This document shows, one piece after another, positions 1 to 6,312 of a stretch of DNA of 38,636 nucleotides. The position numbers and the translations under genes were made by a program. Numbering within the stretch: position 1 is the stretch's first letter; each line of letters starts with the position of its first letter. The DNA comes from Nocardia jejuensis NBRC 103114. GTDB taxonomy: Bacteria; Actinomycetota; Actinomycetes; Mycobacteriales; Mycobacteriaceae. The notes under the pieces were generated by a model. It was not told the DNA's origin. It searched no databases and saw only the letters and a list, made by a program, of their open reading frames with translations. The stretch is taken from NCBI RefSeq assembly GCF_001613145.1, contig NZ_BDBU01000069.1, positions 1 to 38,636 of the forward strand, given 5' to 3'.

Positions 1-636
1 GAGGTCCGGGCGCTGGGTGCGCGGGTCGGCTTGGCGCGCGGGGGCGGCGTGGGCCGGTGGGGGTGCGTCGAAGCGTGGCCCGGGGGTTCGGGGCGGGGTG
101 CCGAGATCGGATTCGGCCGAGGGGCTGGGAATCGGCGGATTGAAGTGGGTGCCGGGGTTGCGCTGGGGGACCGCTGGGCGCTGCGGGGATTCGGGAGCGC
201 GCTGCGGGGAGTCCGGGGTGCCGTCGGTCTGAGGGGTGCCGTTGGGGATTCGCGTGGTCGCGTCCGCTGTGGGCTGCGAGGTGCGCGACGAAGGAGCCCG
301 GTCGGGCTGGGTGCGCGACGAGGGTGCCGGGTCGGGCTGAGGAGTGCGCGGTGCCGAGTCGGCGTGCGGGGACTGCGTCGCCGAGTCGGGCTGCGGGGTG
401 CTCGGTGCCCGGTCGGGCCGGGCGGTCTGCTGCGCGAGGTCCGGCTGGGGAGTCGGGGCGGGGGTGTCCTTGCGGCCCTTGCGGCGGCCGCCGAAGAGGC
501 GGCGAGGCGACTTCTCTTCGGGGATGAGGTCGTCGTGGGGAAGGTTCTCCACGGGCGCTTCGTAGCCGGACTCGGTGACGTCGCTCTCGGACAGCCATGG
601 TGGAAGCATGGGGAGGCCGTCGTTGTTGCGGCTCAC
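1..636 (-). CDS. Proline-rich repetitive protein, N-terminal part (runs off left edge)
   Basis: An open minus-strand frame of 212 codons reaches the left edge without a stop, so only the N-terminus is present. I chose the GTG at 636-634, preceded by a GGGGGT Shine-Dalgarno-like run; an ATG at 609-607 is possible but has no good ribosome site. The first 40 residues are acidic (LPPWLSESDVTESGYEAP), followed by a basic patch (RRLFGGRRKGRK, about residues 46-57). After that the chain is Pro/Ala/Ser/Thr/Asp-rich with repeated QPD.AP and SSRT units and no predicted fold. No signal peptide or membrane segment is seen. Such tails often precede a folded domain such as a ParA/MinD ATPase or kinase, but the informative part lies outside the window. 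It is divergent from infA. I do not recognise the protein. Confidence 0.6.
   Translation of the reverse strand, partial: MSRNNDGLPMLPPWLSESDVTESGYEAPVENLPHDDLIPEEKSPRRLFGGRRKGRKDTPAPTPQPDLAQQTARPDRAPSTPQPDSATQSPHADSAPRTPQPDPAPSSRTQPDRAPSSRTSQPTADATTRIPNGTPQTDGTPDSPQRAPESPQRPAVPQRNPGTHFNPPIPSPSAESDLGTPPRTPGPRFDAPPPAHAAPARQADPRTQRPDL
262..440 (-). repeat. Imperfect coding repeats (QPD-AP-SSRT units)
   Basis: Near-identical stretches recur in this part of the proline-rich gene; for example, the runs around 276-312 and 313-349 both encode SSRT followed by QP units. They translate to degenerate PQPDxA / RPDRAPS motifs. The repeats are in frame and probably arose by local duplication. Confidence 0.5.
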
Positions 637-1220
637 TTGTACCCCCGAGTGGTGGACCGATCATGCATGGACAGGGCGAGTTTAGCGATTCCCCGCAACC
701 CCGTGCCCGCTAGCCGACCAAGGGCCCCGCCCACCTCGAAGAACGAGCAGCGCATACAAAGAGATAAGGAGTGCGCCTCGGCGCCGACCGGCTCGCGCCG
801 GGTGGTGAAACGATTCGAACGAGCAAGCCCGCACGACGCGGTCGCGATCCCGCTGCCGTGCCGCGGGTTCAGAATCTCTCGGCTGCGGCGTAGGCGATTC
901 TCCCGCGAGGGTGTTCCGATGAGCAGGGCGTCCTCGCCGATATGCGGGCATCCGGCGCGAAGAGCGCGATCCGGGGCCGGGTGGCGCCACGGGCAGTGGC
1001 CGCAATGCAGCGCACGTCATAGCGCCCGCGTTTGGCCGGATCTCGGGATGCGGGTAAGCTATGCCGTTGGTGCATCTACATAGTGGTCGTGGCATGTCTT
1101 CATGTCCCTTGCACGAAGTATGGCACCGGGTCGACTGGAGTGCACGACGAAGATTCCGGTTGGGCCCGCCGTAATGAGCATGGACCAACCAGGTTCAGCC
1201 TAATCGGGATCGCGGAGGAT
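637..1220. other. Divergent intergenic region upstream of infA (584 bp)
   Basis: No convincing gene is seen here. Open frames on both strands have shadow-like composition rich in Arg/Ala/Gly and no ribosome sites. The region must hold the divergent promoters for infA (see 1032-1060) and for the proline-rich minus gene. For the latter a minus-strand TAAACT at 684-679 could be a -10 element, but it lacks a clear -35. No tRNA cloverleaf was found. Confidence 0.5.
1032..1060 (+). promoter_or_regulatory. Candidate promoter of the infA operon
   Basis: TTGGCC at 1032-1037 and TAAGCT at 1055-1060 are separated by 17 bp and fit the actinobacterial housekeeping sigma consensus (TTGnnn / TAnnnT). Transcription would start near 1067, giving a leader of about 150 nt before infA. 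Confidence 0.5.
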
Positions 1221-1442
1221 ATGGCGAAGAAGGAAGGGGCCATCGAGGTTGAGGGCCGGGTCATCGAGCCGCTCCCCAATGCGATGTTCCGAATCGAGCT
1301 GGAGAACGGGCACAAGGTTCTCGCACACATCAGCGGCAAGATGCGGCAGCACTACATCCGCATTCTGCCCGAGGACCGCGTCGTCGTGGAGCTGTCGCCC
1401 TACGACTTGACCCGCGGTCGCATCGTCTACCGATACAAGTAA
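1221..1442 (+). CDS. infA: Translation initiation factor IF-1
   Basis: This 73-residue protein is a full-length IF-1, a single S1/OB-fold domain that binds the A site of the 30S subunit with IF-2 and IF-3. Visible family hallmarks are MAKKEGAIEVEGRV at the N-terminus, NAMFRIELENGHKVLAHISGKMR in the barrel, and the end SPYDLTRGRIVYRYK. The ATG at 1221 is preceded by GGAGG at 1214-1218; the spacing is short (2 nt), as at many actinobacterial infA genes. Earlier in-frame starts would add an unrelated N-terminus and were rejected. It is the first gene of the ribosomal protein operon, 121 nt ahead of rpmJ. Confidence 0.97.
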   Translation: MAKKEGAIEVEGRVIEPLPNAMFRIELENGHKVLAHISGKMRQHYIRILPEDRVVVELSPYDLTRGRIVYRYK

Positions 1443-1490
1443 CCAGATCGCTTGGTTGCGAAAGACTTCCGAGACCACCGAGTCCCGGGC

Positions 1491-1542
1491 TTCCCCGGCC
1501 ATTTCCGGCCGGGGAAAAACTGTGTTCACGGCCAGTGAACAC
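1491..1542 (+). promoter_or_regulatory. Two strong hairpins between infA and rpmJ
   Basis: The first stem has 10 perfect pairs: 1491-1500 (TTCCCCGGCC) with 1507-1516, loop ATTTCC. The second has 8 perfect pairs: GTGTTCAC (1522-1529) with GTGAACAC (1535-1542), loop GGCCA. Neither is followed by a T-run, so a simple intrinsic terminator is not shown. They could be a processing or attenuation element; the second also has the form of a dyad operator. Confidence 0.5.
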
Positions 1543-1563
1543 CGAAACCAGATTGGATACGAC

Positions 1564-1677
1564 GTGAAGGTCAATCCGTCCGTCAAGCCGATCTGCGAGA
1601 AGTGCAAGGTGATCCGTCGTCACGGTCGGGTCATGGTGATCTGCGAGAACCTGCGCCACAAGCAGCGTCAGGGCTGA
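1564..1677 (+). CDS. rpmJ: Large ribosomal subunit protein L36 (zinc-binding form)
   Basis: This is a 37-residue protein starting at GTG 1564 (VKVNPSVKPICEKCKVIRRH). It is the canonical short L36 and carries the complete zinc ribbon of the C+ type: Cys11, Cys14, Cys27 and His32. It binds 23S rRNA late in 50S assembly. The GTG gives exactly the family length; the longer frame starting at 1456 would add 36 unrelated residues. The Shine-Dalgarno is weak (GGA about 9 nt upstream). Because the protein needs zinc, actinobacteria often also encode a zinc-free paralogue elsewhere; none is in this window. Confidence 0.95.
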   Translation: MKVNPSVKPICEKCKVIRRHGRVMVICENLRHKQRQG

Positions 1678-1912
1678 TCTCGGCCAACGGCCGGGCTCGC
1701 CGGGGCCGCACGATTTCTGTGCAGCCCAGGTCGCTCACCAGCCACGCACCGAACGCAGTTCGGGTTGGCAACAAAGAAGCACTCCCAGCGCCAGTCGCCG
1801 TCGACGAGCCCCCTACGGGGCGGATGGCGGCTTTCCCCCGGTACGGAGGCCGGGGCCCCATACGAGGGGACGGACAGGGAGCAGACCTCCGAAACATTAA
1901 GGAACCTGCCAC
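1678..1912 (+). promoter_or_regulatory. rpmJ-rpsM intergenic leader with hairpins
   Basis: This 235-nt gap contains GCCCC/GGGGC at 1808-1812/1817-1821 (4-nt loop) and CCCCGG/CCGGGG at 1836-1841/1850-1855. No T-run follows either, so they are not clear terminators. A secondary promoter for the rpsM group is plausible, but I could not point to a convincing -35/-10 pair. Confidence 0.4.
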
Positions 1913-2284
1913 ATGGCACGTCTGATGGGCGTCGACCTCCCGCGCGAAAAGCGCATGGAGATCGCGCTGACCTACATCTACGGCATCGGCCGTACCCGCT
2001 CCAAGGAGATCCTGGCCGGCACGGGCGTGAGCCCGGACCTGCGCTCGAAGGACCTGTCCGACGAGCAGCTGACCCAGCTCCGCGACTTCATCGAGGGCTC
2101 TGCTCTCAAGGTCGAGGGTGACCTGCGCCGCGAGGTGCAGGCCGATATCCGTCGCAAGATCGAGATCGGCTGCTACCAGGGCCTGCGTCACCGTCGTGGC
2201 CTGCCTGTGCGCGGCCAGCGGACGAAGACCAACGCCCGCACGCGCAAGGGTCCGAAGAAGACCGTCGCCGGCAAGAAGAAGTAG
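1913..2284 (+). CDS. rpsM: Small ribosomal subunit protein S13
   Basis: A 123-residue S13, the 30S head protein that contacts the P-site tRNA and 50S bridges through its basic C-terminal tail. Recognisable segments are MARLMGVDLPREKRMEIALTYIYGIG, the DLRREVQADIRRKIEIGCY helix, and the RHRRGLPVRGQRTKTNARTRKGPKK tail, here ending in a lysine-rich KTVAGKKK. Length is typical of actinobacteria. The start codon follows an AAGGAACC ribosome site. rpsK begins 9 nt after its stop, so translation is probably coupled. Confidence 0.97.
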   Translation: MARLMGVDLPREKRMEIALTYIYGIGRTRSKEILAGTGVSPDLRSKDLSDEQLTQLRDFIEGSALKVEGDLRREVQADIRRKIEIGCYQGLRHRRGLPVRGQRTKTNARTRKGPKKTVAGKKK

Positions 2285-2293
2285 GGATAGCGC

Positions 2294-2707
2294 ATGCCTC
2301 CGAAGAGCCGGGCCGCTGGCCCGAAGAAGTCTCAGAAAGCGCGTCGCCGGGAAAAGAAGAACATCCCGCACGGCCACGCTCACATCAAGAGCACGTTCAA
2401 CAACACGATCGTGTCCATCACCGATCCCGAAGGCAACGTCATCTCCTGGGCGTCCTCGGGTCACGTCGGCTTCAAGGGTTCGCGTAAGTCGACCCCGTTC
2501 GCCGCACAGCTCGCCGCCGAGAACGCTGCCCGTAAGGCGCAGGAGAACGGTGTCAAGAAGGTCGACGTGTTCGTCAAGGGCCCGGGTTCGGGTCGCGAGA
2601 CCGCGATCCGCTCGCTTCAGGCCGCAGGCCTCGAGGTCGGCTCGATCTCTGATGTCACTCCTCAGCCGCACAACGGCTGCCGGCCGCCCAAGCGCCGTCG
2701 CGTCTAG
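2294..2707 (+). CDS. rpsK: Small ribosomal subunit protein S11
   Basis: A 137-residue S11, a platform protein of the 30S subunit near the mRNA exit. Diagnostic segments are HGHAHIKSTFNNTIVSITDPEGN, SSGHVGFKGSRKSTPFAAQLAAE, GPGSGRETAIRSLQAAGLEVGSI and the basic terminus GCRPPKRRRV. The ATG at 2294 has AGGGATA upstream. It follows rpsM by 9 nt and precedes rpsD by 21 nt, the standard order of the alpha operon. Confidence 0.97.
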   Translation: MPPKSRAAGPKKSQKARRREKKNIPHGHAHIKSTFNNTIVSITDPEGNVISWASSGHVGFKGSRKSTPFAAQLAAENAARKAQENGVKKVDVFVKGPGSGRETAIRSLQAAGLEVGSISDVTPQPHNGCRPPKRRRV

Positions 2708-2728
2708 CGGGAAAGGATTTAGCGAAAA

Positions 2729-3334
2729 ATGGCTCGTTATACAGGCCCCATCACCCGCAAGTCGCGTCGTCTGCGTGTCGACCTCGTCGGAGGCGACCAG
2801 GCGTTCGAGCGTCGTCCTTACCCGCCCGGCCAGCACGGCCGCGCGCGGATCAAGGAATCCGAGTACCTCATGCAGCTGCAGGAGAAGCAGAAGGCTCGCT
2901 TCTCGTACGGCGTCATGGAGAAGCAGTTCCGCAAGTACTACGAAGAGGCGAACCGCCAGAAGGGCAAGACCGGCGACAACCTGCTGCGTCTGCTCGAGGC
3001 TCGTCTCGACAACGTGGTGTACCGGGCCGGTCTGGCCCGCACCCGTCGTCAGGCCCGTCAGCTGGTCTCGCACGGCCACCTCACCGTCAACGGTGTGAAG
3101 GTCGATGTGCCCAGCTTCCAGGTCTCGCAGTACGACATCATCGATGTCCGCGACAAGTCGCTGACCACGCTGCCTTTCCAGATTGCGCGTGAGACCGTCG
3201 GCGATCGCCCGATCCCGGGCTGGCTGCAGGTCGTTCCCGGCCGTCTGCGGATCCTGGTGCACCAGCTCCCCGAGCGTGCGCAGATCGATGTTCCTCTGCA
3301 GGAACAGCTGATCGTCGAGTTCTACTCGAAGTAA
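2729..3334 (+). CDS. rpsD: Small ribosomal subunit protein S4
   Basis: A 201-residue S4, the primary 16S rRNA binder that starts assembly of the 30S 5' domain. The N-terminal part (MARYTGPITRKSRRLRVDL, PPGQHGRARIKESEYLMQL) has no cysteines, so this is the zinc-free (C-) type. The S4 RNA-binding domain is visible at LDNVVYRAGLARTRRQARQLVSHGHLTVNG (about residues 93-122). An AAAGGA lies 11 nt ahead of the ATG. In E. coli S4 represses its own operon; the structured gap that follows here (3368-3410) raises the question of similar control. Confidence 0.97.
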   Translation: MARYTGPITRKSRRLRVDLVGGDQAFERRPYPPGQHGRARIKESEYLMQLQEKQKARFSYGVMEKQFRKYYEEANRQKGKTGDNLLRLLEARLDNVVYRAGLARTRRQARQLVSHGHLTVNGVKVDVPSFQVSQYDIIDVRDKSLTTLPFQIARETVGDRPIPGWLQVVPGRLRILVHQLPERAQIDVPLQEQLIVEFYSK

Positions 3335-3367
3335 TCGCAGGTGCGCTCGTTGTAGCGCGCCGCTGGT

Positions 3368-3410
3368 GGGAGACCGCCTTCCGGGACTCGGTCTCGAAAA
3401 GTGGTCTCCC
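3368..3410 (+). promoter_or_regulatory. Competing hairpins between rpsD and rpoA
   Basis: GGGAGACC at 3368-3375 can pair perfectly with GGTCTCCC at 3403-3410. The overlapping GAGACCG at 3370-3376 can instead pair with CGGTCTC at 3389-3395. The two folds exclude each other, as in attenuators and RNA switches. The element lies 57 nt ahead of the rpoA start; no T-run follows, so its action would not be a simple terminator. Confidence 0.5.
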
Positions 3411-3466
3411 GCAATCCATGTCGTGGACGTCAAATAGTGGGCGTCTTTGAAGGAGGAGTTACAGCC

Positions 3467-4525
3467 ATGCTGATTTCACAGCGACCGACACTGACCGAAG
3501 AGGTTGTGTCCGAGAACCGGTCGCGGTTCACCATCGAACCGCTGGAGCCGGGTTTCGGTTACACGCTCGGCAACTCGCTGCGCCGCACGCTGCTGTCCTC
3601 GATCCCGGGTGCTGCTGTCACGAGCATCCGCATCGACGGCGTGCTGCACGAGTTCACCACGGTCCCCGGCGTGAAGGAAGACGTCACCGACGTCATCCTG
3701 AACCTCAAGGGCCTCGTGGTGTCGTCCGAAGAGGACGAGCCGGTCACCATGTACGTCCGCAAGCAGGGCCCGGGCACCGTCACCGCCGGTGACATCGTCC
3801 CCCCCGCCGGCGTGACCGTGCACAACCCGGATATGCACATCGCCACCCTGAACGACAAGGGCAAGCTGGAGATCGAGCTCGTCGTCGAGCGCGGTCGCGG
3901 CTACGTCCCGGCCGTGCAGAACAAGGCGTCGGGCGCGGAAATCGGCCGGATCCCGGTGGATTCGATCTACTCGCCGGTTCTGAAGGTGACCTACAAGGTC
4001 GAGGCGACTCGTGTCGAGCAGCGCACCGACTTCGACCGGCTCATCCTGGATGTCGAGACCAAGAACTCGATTTCCGCTCGGGATGCGCTGGCGTCGGCGG
4101 GTAAGACTCTGGTCGAACTGTTCGGTCTCGCTCGCGAGCTGAACGTCGAGGCCGAGGGCATCGAGATCGGCCCCAGCCCGGCCGAGGCGGACCACATCGC
4201 CTCGTTCGGTCTGCCGATCGAGGACCTGGACCTCACCGTGCGGTCGTACAACTGCCTCAAGCGCGAGGGTGTTCACACCGTCGGCGAGCTGGTTGCCCGC
4301 ACCGAGTCGGATCTGCTGGATATTCGTAACTTCGGCCAGAAGTCCATCGACGAGGTCAAGGTCAAGCTGCATTCGCTTGGTCTCTCGCTCAAGGACAGCC
4401 CGGCCTCCTTCGATCCGTCCTCCGTCGTCGGTTACGACGCGGCGAGCGGTACCTGGAGCGACAGCGGTTCGTTCAGCGACACCGACAGCGGCGAGCAGGA
4501 CTACGCCGAAACCGAACAGCTTTAG
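3467..4525 (+). CDS. rpoA: DNA-directed RNA polymerase subunit alpha
   Basis: A 352-residue alpha subunit, which nucleates RNA polymerase assembly and contacts promoters and activators. The N-terminal domain carries FTIEPLEPGFGYTLGNSLRRTLLSS (about residues 25-48), and the C-terminal domain carries IEDLDLTVRSYNCLKREGVHTVGEL and the helix-hairpin-helix region RNFGQKSIDEVKVKLHSLGL. An acidic Asp/Ser-rich tail (YDAASGTWSDSGSFSDTDSGEQDY) follows, common in actinobacteria. I chose ATG 3467 because a perfect AAGGAGGAG lies 7-8 nt upstream; the frame stays open to 3401 but that extension is not conserved in character. It is followed by rplQ after 53 nt. Confidence 0.97.
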   Translation: MLISQRPTLTEEVVSENRSRFTIEPLEPGFGYTLGNSLRRTLLSSIPGAAVTSIRIDGVLHEFTTVPGVKEDVTDVILNLKGLVVSSEEDEPVTMYVRKQGPGTVTAGDIVPPAGVTVHNPDMHIATLNDKGKLEIELVVERGRGYVPAVQNKASGAEIGRIPVDSIYSPVLKVTYKVEATRVEQRTDFDRLILDVETKNSISARDALASAGKTLVELFGLARELNVEAEGIEIGPSPAEADHIASFGLPIEDLDLTVRSYNCLKREGVHTVGELVARTESDLLDIRNFGQKSIDEVKVKLHSLGLSLKDSPASFDPSSVVGYDAASGTWSDSGSFSDTDSGEQDYAETEQL

Positions 4526-4578
4526 GTCGCACGGGGTGTAGGCGCCCCGAGTAGGCCTTCAGACACAGGAGAATTCCA

Positions 4579-5091
4579 ATGCCCAAGCCCAAGAAGGGTG
4601 CCCGCTTCGGCGGGTCGGCGTCGCACCAGAAGGCGATCTTCGCCAATCTGGCCACGGCGCTCTTCGAGCACGGTCGCATTACGACCACCGAGTCCAAGGC
4701 CAAGGCGCTGCGCCCGTACGCCGAGAAGCTTGTCACCAAGGCGAAGGCCGGCTCTCTCGCCGACCGTCGCGAGGTGATGAAGGTGATCCGCAACAAGGAC
4801 ATCGTCCACGCTCTGTTCGCGGACATCGGCCCCTCGTTCGAGGGCCGTGAGGGTGGCTACACCCGCATCATCAAGACCATCCCGCGCAAGGGTGACAACG
4901 CGCCGATGGCGATCATCGAGCTGGTTCGCGAGAAGACCGTGACCAACGAGGCCGATCGTGCCCGTCGCGTCGCCGCTTCGCAGAAGACCGAGGCCCCGGC
5001 CGAGGCTCCTGCCGAAGAGGCCGAAGAGGCCACCGAGGTCGTCGCCGAGGCTCCGGCCGAGGCCGCTGCCGAGGAGAAGAAGGAAGACTAG
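4579..5091 (+). CDS. rplQ: Large ribosomal subunit protein L17 with acidic C-terminal extension
   Basis: A 170-residue L17, located near the peptide exit tunnel. The family core is MPKPKKGARFGGSASHQKAIFANLATALFEHGRITTTESKAKALRPYAEKLVTKAK followed by RKGDNAPMAIIELV, ending near residue 120. The last 45 residues are an Ala/Glu/Pro-rich tail (EAPAEAPAEEAEEATEVVAEAPAEAAAEEKKED) absent from the 120-residue enterobacterial protein but usual in actinobacteria. AGGAG stands ahead of the ATG. The stop codon lies inside a perfect 20-bp palindrome, and an intrinsic terminator follows. Confidence 0.97.
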   Translation: MPKPKKGARFGGSASHQKAIFANLATALFEHGRITTTESKAKALRPYAEKLVTKAKAGSLADRREVMKVIRNKDIVHALFADIGPSFEGREGGYTRIIKTIPRKGDNAPMAIIELVREKTVTNEADRARRVAASQKTEAPAEAPAEEAEEATEVVAEAPAEAAAEEKKED

Positions 5092-5099
5092 TCTTCCTT
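5080..5099. repeat. Perfect 20-bp palindrome across the rplQ stop codon
   Basis: AAGGAAGACT at 5080-5089 is followed directly by its exact reverse complement AGTCTTCCTT at 5090-5099. The TAG stop of rplQ (5089-5091) sits at the centre. As RNA it could form a short stem over the stop codon; as DNA it has full two-fold symmetry. Confidence 0.8.
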
Positions 5100-5127
5100 G
5101 CTCCGCGTGGGTAATTGCCACGAGTGA

Positions 5128-5158
5128 GCCCGCCGTCCCCTTCGGGTCGGCGGGCTTT
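5128..5158 (+). terminator. Intrinsic terminator after rplQ
   Basis: GCCCGCCG at 5128-5135 pairs perfectly with CGGCGGGC at 5148-5155, enclosing a loop with CCC/GGG extension, followed by TTT. It lies 25 nt ahead of the truA start and probably reduces rather than abolishes read-through into truA. Confidence 0.75.
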
Positions 5159-5182
5159 CCTCATGTTGACGAGGGGATCGCA

Positions 5183-6034
5183 GTGACGGTGGAGGATCCG
5201 ACGCCGGAGCCGGTCGCGGTTCGGGTACGGCTGGACATCAGCTATGACGGCACCGACTTCAGCGGCTGGGCGCGCCAGCCCGGCCTGCGCACCGTGCAGG
5301 GTGTGCTGGAGGAGTCGCTGAGCAAGGTGCAGCGCGAGCCGATCCAGTTGACCGTGGCGGGCCGAACCGACGCCGGTGTGCATGCCGAGGGTCAGGTCGC
5401 GCACTTCGATACCCGTGCCGAGGTGGACGAGCAGCGGCTGGTGCATCGGATGGCGCGATTCCTGCCGAAAGACGTGCGCATCGAAGGAGTTCGCCTCGTA
5501 CCGCCGGAGTTCGACGCGCGCTTCTCCGCCGTGCGTCGTCACTACGCCTACCGTCTGACCACCGCGCCGTTCGGCGCGGAACCGTTGCAGGCGCGCCACA
5601 TCGTCCCCTGCCGCCCGGACGTCGATCTCGACGCGATGCGGGCCGCTTCGCGAAACCTGTTGGGCCTGCACGATTTCGCCGCCTTCTGCCGGCGGCGCGA
5701 GGGCGCGACCACGATCCGGGAGTTGCAGCGCTTCGACTGGGAGCGCGAGGGTGATCTGCTCACCGCGTACGTCAGCGCCGACGCGTTCTGCTGGTCGATG
5801 GTGCGCAGCCTGGTCGGTGCCGTGCTGGCGGTCGGAGAGGGTCGCCGCACCCCGGACTGGACCGCCGGTCTGCTGAACGAACGTCAGCGTGCCAGTGCCG
5901 TGGCGGTCGCTCCGGCACACGGGTTGAGCCTGATCGCGGTCGACTATCCGGCCGATGCCGAACTCGCTGCCCGAAATGCACAGACTCGCGAAGTTCGTTC
6001 GGTTCCCGATCCGGAGGGCTGCTGCGGCAGCTGA
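5183..6034 (+). CDS. truA: tRNA pseudouridine(38-40) synthase
   Basis: A 283-residue TruA, which isomerises uridines 38-40 in the anticodon stem-loop of many tRNAs. The catalytic aspartate is in VAGRTDAGVHAEGQVAHF. Also visible are LDISYDGTDFSGWARQPGLRTVQG at the N-terminus and FCWSMVRSLVGAVLAVGEG near the C-terminus. The GTG at 5183 follows GAGGGGA with a 5-nt spacer; the nearby ATG at 5163 runs into a stop after seven codons, and the frame extended to 4958 overlaps rplQ. The rplQ-truA order is the conserved actinobacterial one and anchors the position of the ESX locus downstream. Confidence 0.95.
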   Translation: MTVEDPTPEPVAVRVRLDISYDGTDFSGWARQPGLRTVQGVLEESLSKVQREPIQLTVAGRTDAGVHAEGQVAHFDTRAEVDEQRLVHRMARFLPKDVRIEGVRLVPPEFDARFSAVRRHYAYRLTTAPFGAEPLQARHIVPCRPDVDLDAMRAASRNLLGLHDFAAFCRRREGATTIRELQRFDWEREGDLLTAYVSADAFCWSMVRSLVGAVLAVGEGRRTPDWTAGLLNERQRASAVAVAPAHGLSLIAVDYPADAELAARNAQTREVRSVPDPEGCCGS

Positions 6035-6312
6035 GGCCCGATTGCGGGTGAGCGTAGAAACTCTGCGAGTGTCTTCCTCAAATCCTTTACCGCGTACCGG
6101 TTTTCGGCGCCACGCCCGGGATGGCGGTCGGTGACACGCGCGCGACGGTCCTCGTGCGGTCGAAACGGCCGGTAGATCGAATACCGAAGCCCGCCGTGAA
6201 GATTCGTGCCGAGGGTTACGAGTAACGGCGTATATCGGACAGTCTCGCGAAAGTTTGAACCTGTGAACGGATTTCGGCGTTCAGAGGCCTCCGGGGGTGC
6301 GACAATCGGCCC
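6035..6312. other. Intergenic region between truA and the first AraC regulator
   Basis: No gene is seen in these 278 bp. A dyad GTTAC-GA-GTAAC lies at 6215-6226. The hexamer GACAAT ends 6 nt before the ATG at 6313 and could be the -10 element of a leaderless transcript. Confidence 0.4.

Noticed and set aside
780..900. Possible tRNA (GGGTTCAGAATC resembles a T-arm)
   Set aside because: The T-loop lacks the conserved purine-A after TTC and no acceptor or anticodon stem can be formed around it.
31..1083. Long plus-strand open frame (350 codons) at the left edge
   Set aside because: Its product is Gly/Arg-rich without any domain, has no ribosome site, and is antisense to the better-supported proline-rich gene at 1-636.
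1631..3433. Minus-strand open frame of 600 codons across the ribosomal genes
   Set aside because: Antisense to rpsM, rpsK and rpsD; no ribosome site or domain.
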